A stretch of 5,530 bases of DNA from Tidjanibacter sp. (GTDB lineage Bacteria; Bacteroidota; Bacteroidia; Bacteroidales; Rikenellaceae): the NCBI GenBank assembly GCA_017379955.1, contig JAFNVE010000019.1, positions 1 to 5,530 on the forward strand, written 5' to 3'. Below the pieces are notes generated by a model. The model was not told where the DNA came from, did not search any database, and was given only the letters and a program-made list of their open reading frames with translations. How positions within the stretch are numbered: the first letter of the stretch is position 1; each line of letters begins with the position of its first letter. Both the position numbers and the translations under genes were made by a program. Positions 1 through 4,770 of the stretch are shown in pieces.

Positions 1-2
1 CT

Positions 3-11
3 CCCATAATT
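3..11. repeat. Single 9-base repeat unit at window edge
   Basis: The sequence CCCATAATT, preceded by CT, is a variant of the 9-base unit that is tandemly repeated at 92-132. It lies on the far side of the CTGC/GCAG inverted-repeat unit, so the same short repeat flanks that unit on both sides. The array may continue beyond the left edge of the window, which cannot be seen. Recognising this short unit rests only on its similarity to the array nearby. Confidence 0.4.
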
Positions 12-15
12 AATC

Positions 16-64
16 CTGCTTCGCAGTCTTTTCGTTGCTCCCGCTCGGCATAGTCTGCAAGCAG
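16..64. repeat. Inverted repeat with CTGC...GCAG arms
   Basis: CTGCTTCGCAG at 16-26 and CTGCAAGCAG at 55-64 are inverted copies of each other with one extra base in the first arm. Each arm is also a small palindrome (CTGC, 2-3 bases, GCAG). A second perfect 6-bp inverted repeat, CGTTGC at 33-38 with GCAACG at 84-89, interleaves with the first pair, so two alternative folds or a pseudoknot-like arrangement are possible in a transcript. No protein-coding frame here is convincing. Together with the flanking 9-base repeats it resembles a dispersed intergenic repeat unit; that reading is inference. Confidence 0.5.
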
Positions 65-91
65 CCTCTGCCCTCGCTTAATCGCAACGTT

Positions 92-132
92 CCCATAACT
101 CCTATAATTCCCATAACTCCTATTACTCCTAT
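92..132. repeat. 9-base tandem repeat array, about 4.5 units
   Basis: Consecutive units read CCCATAACT (92-100), CCTATAATT (101-109), CCCATAACT (110-118), CCTATTACT (119-127) and a partial CCTAT (128-132). Units 1 and 3 are identical; the others differ at one to three positions. On the minus strand the motif reads as GGAGTTATGGG-type repeats. Because the unit is nine bases long, a frame on the plus strand reads as repeated Pro-Ile-Thr/Ile triplets, but the small frame containing it (35-244) shows no other protein-like feature and runs through the terminator hairpin, so I do not call it a gene. The array lies downstream of the exb operon terminator. Confidence 0.75.
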
Positions 133-203
133 CCGCCCTACAAAAAAGGCAAAGCCCGTCAAGGGATGGGCGAAACCCACCAGCACTATGGCTCTACAAA
201 CAA

Positions 204-238
204 ACAGAAGAGGGAGTCCAATTGACTCCCTCTTCTGT
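204..238 (-). terminator. Intrinsic terminator of the exb operon
   Basis: The 15-base arms at 204-218 and 224-238 are perfectly complementary and enclose a 5-base loop (219-223). The stem contains a GGGAGTC/GACTCCC core. Read on the minus strand, the stem is followed by TTTGTTTGT, a T-rich tail typical of Rho-independent terminators. It starts 34 bases after the stop codon of the last exbD gene, which fits termination of that operon. The plus-strand side has a weaker tail (ATTTAGTATT), and there is no plus-strand gene to terminate. Confidence 0.85.
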
Positions 239-272
239 ATTTAGTATTAGGGCCTAAACCCTGTTAGAATTT

Positions 273-746
273 CTACTCAAAACCCTGACCCTTTGCAGCA
301 GCGTAGCTAATCTTCAGAGCATTTGCACGACGAAGCTCCTGCTTAACGTCAGTGATAATACCCATCTTAGTATCACGGTCTGCCTTGATACAAGTGGTCA
401 TCGAGTTACGATCTGCCTCATCAAGTTTGTCACGCTCCGATGCAATGAACTCACCAATCTCAGCTGCCGAACGGTAGCTGTCGTTGAGCTGGATACGGGG
501 CGACGAACCCCACTTTGCCTGCTGAGCAACAGTAGGAGGACCGATGTAGATATAACTTACCAATGATTTCTTCTCCATCTTCTGTACCTCGGTAGCCTCA
601 GGTGCCTTGAAGATCACCAGGAGCTCAACCTCACGCATCGTGGTCGATACCATGAAGAAGAAGAGAATCATAAAGATAACGTCTGGCAACGAGGCTGTCG
701 AAATAGGTGGTACCTCTTTGCCGCCTTTTTTCTTAATTACTGCCAT
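273..746 (-). CDS. exbD: ExbD/TolR-type biopolymer transport protein (second copy)
   Basis: This 157-residue protein is an ExbD/TolR family member, the peptidoglycan-side subunit of proton-driven ExbB-ExbD motors in the inner membrane. It has a short basic cytoplasmic N-terminus (KKKGGK), one membrane helix at about residues 20-36 (SLPDVIFMILFFFMVSTTM), and a periplasmic domain ending with the family pattern IKADRDTKMGIITDVKQEL near residues 119-137. Asp22, at the start of the helix, matches the conserved membrane Asp required for proton use in E. coli ExbD. Length is close to the family norm of about 140-160. It starts 4 bases after the stop of the preceding exbD, indicating tight co-translation, and is the last gene before the terminator. 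It is clearly different from its neighbour, so it is not a recent duplicate. Whether it serves TonB or a Tol-like partner cannot be decided from sequence. Confidence 0.9.
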   Translation of the reverse strand: MAVIKKKGGKEVPPISTASLPDVIFMILFFFMVSTTMREVELLVIFKAPEATEVQKMEKKSLVSYIYIGPPTVAQQAKWGSSPRIQLNDSYRSAAEIGEFIASERDKLDEADRNSMTTCIKADRDTKMGIITDVKQELRRANALKISYAAAKGQGFE

Positions 747-750
747 AATA

Positions 751-1332
751 TTAATTAGCTCCTAAATCTCTGGGCTCGGCCTCGGAGATGGACAGCTTAA
801 TAGCCTCATTAACGGCTTTACGCTGGTCATCGGTAAGCTCTGCCACGGGTTTGCCGAATTTCTCGATCGAGAGTTCGTCACGAATTTCGTTAAATGCACG
901 CGAAAGCTCATTCTGCACCATAACGTAGGTGTTATAGGTGGTGCTTCGGTCAGCCTTCAACGAGATAACGCCCTTCGAAACGACGTGGCTGCCAAGAATC
1001 TCATTCTCAACAACCTCCTTCTCGGGAAGATTCGGATCGTCAAACGGGTTCAACATAAACTCTTTTGCCTTATCTTTCAGCTGAGAGATGTGAATCTGCT
1101 CACCCTGAACCATCAACTGGTCGTAGGCACTCACAAAGACCTTCAAGATGTTACGCTCCTTGATAGGAGGTGCATCCTGCTGCTCCTCGTCAACCCAGGG
1201 AGGCAACGTACGGTTGATACCCGAGTCAACGTTCATTGTGGTAGCCACCAAGAAGAAGATAAGGAGCAAGAAGGCGATATCCGCCATCGAACCTGCGTTA
1301 ACTTCCGGTGTTTTCTTCTTATTAATAGCCAT
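751..1332 (-). CDS. exbD: ExbD/TolR-type biopolymer transport protein (first copy, long form)
   Basis: This 193-residue ExbD/TolR protein has a basic N-terminus (NKKKTPEVN), a single membrane helix at about residues 16-33 (SMADIAFLLLIFFLVATTM), and a periplasmic domain. Asp18 corresponds to the conserved proton-relay Asp. The family's periplasmic ADR pattern appears as ISLKADRSTTYNTYVMVQ near residue 122. It is longer than usual: about 30 extra residues lie around an acidic stretch at about 95-112 (NPFDDPNLPEKEVVENE) and in a helical, charged insertion between the ADR region and the C-terminus (about 150-185, LTDDQRKAVNEAIKLSI). It begins 11 bases after the four-helix membrane protein gene and ends 4 bases before the second exbD. 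The two ExbD proteins probably share one ExbB channel; that is inferred from gene order. The start is the ATG that gives the expected short N-terminal tail. Confidence 0.92.
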   Translation of the reverse strand: MAINKKKTPEVNAGSMADIAFLLLIFFLVATTMNVDSGINRTLPPWVDEEQQDAPPIKERNILKVFVSAYDQLMVQGEQIHISQLKDKAKEFMLNPFDDPNLPEKEVVENEILGSHVVSKGVISLKADRSTTYNTYVMVQNELSRAFNEIRDELSIEKFGKPVAELTDDQRKAVNEAIKLSISEAEPRDLGAN

Positions 1333-1343
1333 AATAGATATTA

Positions 1344-1751
1344 CTATTTTTTAAAGGCACTCTTCAACTCGCCGAACAGAATCGCTGCGAACGATGCTGC
1401 CAAAACGATGTAAGCGATATAGAGACCGGTATCGGTCAATTTCAGAGTTGCTGCATTGTCAAATACGTCTCCGTTGGGGAGCAACATAGGGTTAGCGCTC
1501 GAGAGCGAGTAGAGACCGAAGATAGCTGCAACTGCTACTACCAAACCAACCAAAGTGCGAACTGCACCCTTAGGATTGGAGAACATACCAACTACGGGGA
1601 AAACTACTGCGAAACCAAGAGCGAGACCCAAAATGATATAAGCCCAAGTCAGCATTGCGCCAACTGCTGCCTCACCTGCAAAGAGGAAGTAAGCAAAAAC
1701 AGCTACACCGCAAACCAACAGAACGAGCTGTACATATTTAGTCCACTTCAT
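1344..1751 (-). CDS. Four-helix membrane protein of unknown function in exb operon
   Basis: I do not recognise a named family for this 135-residue protein. It is strongly hydrophobic with four likely membrane helices at about residues 7-25, 30-56, 64-83 and 108-127, a short positive stretch after helix 2 (SNPKGAVR), a loop of about 24 residues between helices 3 and 4 (NPMLLPNGDVFDNAATLKLTD), and a basic C-terminus (KSAFKK). There is no cleavable signal peptide, enzyme motif or metal-binding motif. It sits 33 bases after exbB and 11 bases before the first exbD, so it is made from the same transcript. I recall small membrane proteins at this position in other Bacteroidota exb clusters, which would make it an accessory subunit or assembly factor of the motor, but this is inference. 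Codon use and GC resemble the flanking exb genes, so it does not look recently inserted. Confidence 0.85.
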   Translation of the reverse strand: MKWTKYVQLVLLVCGVAVFAYFLFAGEAAVGAMLTWAYIILGLALGFAVVFPVVGMFSNPKGAVRTLVGLVVAVAAIFGLYSLSSANPMLLPNGDVFDNAATLKLTDTGLYIAYIVLAASFAAILFGELKSAFKK

Positions 1752-1784
1752 AGTCTTAAATGAATTTTATTGATAGTGGTTAAA

Positions 1785-2573
1785 TTATTTCTTGCTGTAA
1801 GCGGTCAACATATCAACCAAAGTGATCGAGCAATCCTCCATAGTTACAACGAGACCGTCGATTTTGCTAACGATGTAGTTGTAGAACAACTGAAGAACAG
1901 CAGCAGCGATAAGACCTGCAAGAGTGGTAAGCAGAGCGACCTTAATACCACCTGCTACGAGAGTGGGCGATACGTCACCAGCAGCCTCGATCGAGTCGAA
2001 TGCGCCTACCATACCTACTACAGTACCCATAAAGCCCAACATAGGCGAAAGAGCGATGAAGAGGCTGATCCAAGTCAGACCCGACTCCATAAGACCCATC
2101 TGAACCGAACCGTACGAAGCAACCGACTTCTCAACTACGTCAAGACCCTGATCGTAGCGGCTCAAACCCTGATAGAAGATGCTAGCTACGGGACCACGAC
2201 GGTTACGGCAAACGTCCAATGCCTTCTCAATACCACCCTCAGCCAAAGCAGCCTCAACGTCTGCGATAAGCTTCTTGGTGTTAATCTTCGAAAGGCTCAG
2301 GTAGAGAATACGCTCAACAGCGATTGCAAGACCGAAGATCAAGCAGAGCAATACGGGGGTCATCCAACCTGCACCACCCTCGATAAATTTGCTCTTGATA
2401 GCCTGGTGCATAGCAACACCCTCTACATCAACCTCAGGATCCATAGCGGGAGCCTCAGCCTCAACAGCCTCAACAGCCTCGGGAGCAGCTGCAGCCTCAT
2501 CCTGTGCATAAACGTTAACTGCCGCGAAGCTCATTACGCTTGCCATCGACAGAATCAGAAAAAGTTTTTTCAT
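1785..2573 (-). CDS. exbB: ExbB/TolQ/MotA-type proton channel protein with signal peptide
   Basis: This 262-residue inner-membrane protein is the channel-forming subunit of an ExbB-ExbD (or TolQ-TolR) motor. A signal peptide is visible at residues 1-23 (KK, hydrophobic core, VYA before QDE). Residues 24-50 are low complexity, rich in Ala, Glu, Val and Pro and strongly acidic. Membrane helices follow at about 71-92, 164-190 and 203-236, with the large cytoplasmic domain between the first and second. The family core appears as SPMLGFMGTVVGMVGAFD (residues 176-193) and KVALLTTLAGLIAA (211-224), holding the conserved Pro, Gly-Thr and Thr residues that line the channel. The signal peptide plus acidic extension is absent from E. 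coli ExbB. It is the first gene of the four-gene operon, starting 78 bases downstream of the tRNA-Ser 3' end. The leader is AT-rich with no clear Shine-Dalgarno sequence. Confidence 0.95.
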   Translation of the reverse strand: MKKLFLILSMASVMSFAAVNVYAQDEAAAAPEAVEAVEAEAPAMDPEVDVEGVAMHQAIKSKFIEGGAGWMTPVLLCLIFGLAIAVERILYLSLSKINTKKLIADVEAALAEGGIEKALDVCRNRRGPVASIFYQGLSRYDQGLDVVEKSVASYGSVQMGLMESGLTWISLFIALSPMLGFMGTVVGMVGAFDSIEAAGDVSPTLVAGGIKVALLTTLAGLIAAAVLQLFYNYIVSKIDGLVVTMEDCSITLVDMLTAYSKK

Positions 2574-2610
2574 AATTTAAATTTAAGATTAATTAGACTT
2601 ATGTGTTTTT

Positions 2611-2641
2611 TAAAGTTTGTTGTTTTTCTATTTTTTTCAAA
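2611..2641 (-). promoter_or_regulatory. Weak candidate promoter for the exb operon
   Basis: On the minus strand TTTG at 2641-2638 is followed after 19 bases by AAACTTTA at 2618-2611, a partial match (four of six fixed bases) to the Bacteroidota -7 element TAnnTTTG, at spacing typical for a -33/-7 pair. It lies about 38 bases before the exbB start codon in a very AT-rich leader. The region is so AT-rich that chance matches are likely. Expression might instead come from readthrough of the tRNA transcript. The T run at 2645-2639, directly after the tRNA, could also help terminate or process that transcript. Confidence 0.25.
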
Positions 2642-2650
2642 AAAATTTTG

Positions 2651-2738
2651 CGGAGAAAGCGGGATTCGAACCCACGATACCCTTTTGGGGTATACGCACT
2701 TTCCAGGCGCGCACCTTCAGCCACTCGGTCATTTCTCC
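2651..2738 (-). tRNA. tRNA-Ser (anticodon GGA)
   Basis: The 88-base minus-strand sequence folds as a complete class II tRNA. The acceptor stem is GGAGAAA/TTTCTCC (2738-2732 with 2658-2652) and the discriminator base is G (2651). The D arm contains GAGTGGCTGAAGG. The anticodon stem CGCGC/GTGCG encloses the loop CTGGAAA, giving anticodon GGA, which reads serine codons UCC and UCU. The long variable arm has the stem TACCC/GGGTA, and the T arm GTGGG-TTCGAAT-CCCGC is intact. The long variable arm and G discriminator are serine identity features. The 3' CCA is not encoded; CAAAATTTT follows, so CCA must be added enzymatically. The gene lies alone between ansA and the exb operon. Confidence 0.97.
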
Positions 2739-2749
2739 AATTCCGCTAA

Positions 2750-2760
2750 CCCATAACTCC
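2750..2760. repeat. Isolated copy of the 9-base repeat unit upstream of tRNA-Ser
   Basis: CCCATAACTCC here is identical over 11 bases to the first and third units of the array at 92-132 (with the first two bases of the following unit). It lies 12 bases before the 5' end of the mature tRNA, within the presumed precursor leader. It could be a remnant of the same repeat family or a coincidence of short sequence. Confidence 0.35.
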
Positions 2761-2860
2761 CTGCATCCCAGAGAATTATCAGGCTTTCTCCCAACACATA
2801 AACGGTCTTTCCGGACTCTCAAACCAACCCGTCAAAACCTATTACACGTCAAAAATCCCC

Positions 2861-2889
2861 GAAATATACAAATTTTTTTTCGTAACAAA
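2861..2889 (-). promoter_or_regulatory. Candidate Bacteroidota-type promoter for tRNA-Ser
   Basis: On the minus strand TTTG (2889-2886) is followed after 17 bases by TATATTTC (2868-2861), which matches the Bacteroidota primary sigma -7 consensus TAnnTTTG at all fixed positions except the last. Transcription would start shortly downstream, giving a precursor with a leader of roughly 115 bases before the tRNA. The -33 part sits in a perfect AT-only inverted repeat (2870-2879 with 2887-2896) that overlaps the ansA stop codon. The tRNA could also be reached by readthrough from the upstream genes. Support is motif and spacing only. Confidence 0.45.
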
Positions 2890-2894
2890 AAAAT

Positions 2895-3944
2895 TTATTC
2901 GTTCATTTCTCCTTTAAAAGATGTTCTTAAAGCCGATTTTAGTGCCTCTCCGCTCACTCCGCGACCCAACATAAACATCATTTTTGTCACCGCGGCCTCC
3001 AAAGTTATATCCCTTCCGCTGACCACTCCGAGTTCCTGCATACGGCGACCTGTTTCGTAAAGTTCCATATCAACCTTACCGTCGGCGCACTGGGTTACGT
3101 TCATCACGCACACCCCGCGCTCCATCGCTCTGCGCAACGAGCCGATAAACCAATCGCCACTCGGCGCATTACCCGAGCCATAGGTTTCGAGTATCACACC
3201 CCTGAGCCCCTCAACCGAGAGCATAGCATTGAGAGTCTGCTCGGTAAGGCCGGGGAAAATCTTGACAACCATCACATCGCAGGCGAGCGACGACTCCACG
3301 CCAAACTCTTCACCCTCGGCAGGATGATGGATTGCAGCATCGTTATAGGCGATATTAACTCCCACCTCGGCAAGTGGCGGATAGTTGAACGAGGCGAAGG
3401 CACTCAGCCTCTCGGCACTCTGCTTGGTGGAGCGATTGGCACGGAAGAGGCGATTTTGGAAGTAGAGCGACACCTCCGGCACACGCGCCCTGCCCTCGGC
3501 GTCGGTAGCCGCGGCAATCTCGATGGCGGTGATAAGGTTTTCGCGACCATCAGTGCGCAGCACGCCAATCGGAATCTGGCTACCGGTAAAGACCACCGGT
3601 TTTGCCAGGCCGTGGAGCATAAAACTGAGGGCGGAGGAGGTGTAGGACATAGTGTCCGTTCCGTGCAGCACCACAAAGCCGTCGAAGAGGTTGTAGTTCT
3701 CCTCAATCTTGGCAGCAAGTGCGCGCCACAGAGCAGGCGAGGCGTTCGACGAGTCGATAGGGTCGAAGGGAAGCACCTCGATATCCACATTAAGTCGCTG
3801 GATAACAGGGAACTCCTGATGGATATGGGTAAAGTCGAAGGGTACAAGTGCGCCACTCTCAGGGTCGGTCTTCATACCGATAGTACCACCCGTATAAATC
3901 AACAACACTCTGCGTCGTCTGTTGTCACCATTTACTCTATTCAT
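2895..3944 (-). CDS. ansA: Type I (cytoplasmic) L-asparaginase
   Basis: This 349-residue enzyme hydrolyses L-asparagine to L-aspartate and ammonia. It has no signal peptide, and its length is close to E. coli AnsA (338), both pointing to the cytoplasmic type I form. The first catalytic motif is YTGGTIGMK (residues 17-25), with Thr21 at the nucleophile position. The second is VLHGTDTMSYTSSAL (92-106), with the Thr96-Asp97 pair. A Lys in NRSTKQ (Lys174) probably completes the catalytic set. FTGSQIPI (119-126) and ETYGSGNAPSGD (253-264) are further family signatures; the latter belongs to the C-terminal domain that takes part in dimer contacts and, in E. coli AnsA, allosteric Asn binding. It starts 21 bases after tatD, so it is probably co-transcribed with tatD and dprA. 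The chosen ATG leaves a short basic tail (NRRRR) before the first strand. No residue needed for activity looks missing. Confidence 0.96.
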   Translation of the reverse strand: MNRVNGDNRRRRVLLIYTGGTIGMKTDPESGALVPFDFTHIHQEFPVIQRLNVDIEVLPFDPIDSSNASPALWRALAAKIEENYNLFDGFVVLHGTDTMSYTSSALSFMLHGLAKPVVFTGSQIPIGVLRTDGRENLITAIEIAAATDAEGRARVPEVSLYFQNRLFRANRSTKQSAERLSAFASFNYPPLAEVGVNIAYNDAAIHHPAEGEEFGVESSLACDVMVVKIFPGLTEQTLNAMLSVEGLRGVILETYGSGNAPSGDWFIGSLRRAMERGVCVMNVTQCADGKVDMELYETGRRMQELGVVSGRDITLEAAVTKMMFMLGRGVSGEALKSALRTSFKGEMNE

Positions 3945-3965
3945 CGCTATATAACTATTTGGTTA

Positions 3966-4739
3966 TCAAATCATAAACATTTGTCTGGCATTTGCCGTTG
4001 TCTGGCGAGCCACCTCCTCGGGGGCAACACCCTTAATCTCAGCCACCTTTGCGCAGGTATATTGGAGGTAGGCACTCTCATTGCGCTTGCCTCGGTAGGG
4101 GACAGGAGGCAGGTAGGGAGCATCTGTTTCGAGCAACATCTCCTCCAATCCCATAAGTGCAACAGCCTCAGGCAGAATACTCTTTTTATAGGTTACTACG
4201 CCACCTATTCCGAAGAGCATATCGCCCATCTCGCGCGCCGCACGCCACACCTCCGGCTCGGCAGCAAAGGCGTGAAACACACCCCTCACTCCGCGACCAC
4301 GAAAGCCGTCGAGCACCTCCAACACCTCGGGCCACGCATTGCGAACGTGGATAGCCAGCGGCAGGTCGTGGCGGAGCGACAACTCCACCTGTCGGGCGAA
4401 AATCTCCATCTGCTCCGTGCGATACTCACTGCTCCAATAGAGGTCGATACCCACCTCACCCACAGCCACAAAATGGTGGTCGGGGTCGGCAAGCAGTCGT
4501 TCCACAATCGCCATCTCGCGCTCGTTGTTCGCCACATCGGCTACCGAAGTGGGATGCAGACCCATCATCGGGTAGTGGTCGGGGTATTCGGATGCTGTGG
4601 CGAGCAGTCGCTCGTGACTCTCGGAATCGATAGCGGGCAGGAAGAAGGCCTCCACTCCCGCCTCACGCGCACGAGCAATCACCTCGGCACGGTCGGAGTC
4701 GAATTCTTCGCAATAAATATGGCTATGTGTATCTATCAT
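3966..4739 (-). CDS. tatD: TatD-family metal-dependent hydrolase (DNase)
   Basis: This 257-residue protein is a TatD-type TIM-barrel hydrolase of the amidohydrolase superfamily. Characterised members are Mg-dependent 3'-5' exonucleases on DNA and RNA, linked to DNA repair and degradation; D-aminoacyl-tRNA deacylase activity has also been described for some relatives. Metal-binding residues can be followed through the sequence: His5 and His7 (DTHSH), Glu95 (GEVGID), His131 (LAIHVRNA), His156 (VFHAF) and Asp206 (LLETDAPYLPP). The C-terminal PYRGKRNESAYL segment (214-225) is also typical. Length matches the family (about 255-265). It begins 31 bases after the dprA stop and ends 21 bases before ansA, so it is likely in the same transcript. 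The protein begins directly at the metal-binding motif, which fixes the start codon. The substrate in this organism is not determinable from sequence. Confidence 0.95.
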   Translation of the reverse strand: MIDTHSHIYCEEFDSDRAEVIARAREAGVEAFFLPAIDSESHERLLATASEYPDHYPMMGLHPTSVADVANNEREMAIVERLLADPDHHFVAVGEVGIDLYWSSEYRTEQMEIFARQVELSLRHDLPLAIHVRNAWPEVLEVLDGFRGRGVRGVFHAFAAEPEVWRAAREMGDMLFGIGGVVTYKKSILPEAVALMGLEEMLLETDAPYLPPVPYRGKRNESAYLQYTCAKVAEIKGVAPEEVARQTTANARQMFMI

Positions 4740-4770
4740 TTTCTATATATATACCTATTTAAAATAAGGG

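Noticed and set aside
92..132. The tandem array as a CRISPR
   Set aside because: The units are nine bases long and directly adjacent with no spacers.
145..180. Possible second hairpin (GCCC...GGGC, TGGG...CCCA) downstream of the exb terminator
   Set aside because: Stems are only four base pairs and mutually exclusive. The 15-bp hairpin at 204-238 already explains termination.
35..244. A 69-residue plus-strand frame with a Pro-Ile-Thr repeat
   Set aside because: The repeat comes from the 9-base DNA array, the frame runs through the terminator hairpin, and nothing else in it looks like a protein.
1770..2756. A 328-residue open frame on the plus strand opposite exbB and the tRNA
   Set aside because: It covers a clear ExbB gene and the complement of a structured tRNA, and shows no protein-family features; an antisense shadow.
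2870..2896. The AT-only inverted repeat after ansA as an intrinsic terminator
   Set aside because: The stem contains only A-T pairs and would be unstable in RNA. It more likely reflects the A/T runs common in these intergenic regions.
3951..3966. Small inverted repeat ATAAC...GTTAT between tatD and ansA
   Set aside because: Only five base pairs in an AT-rich 21-base gap; easily expected by chance and not adjacent to any recognisable operator.
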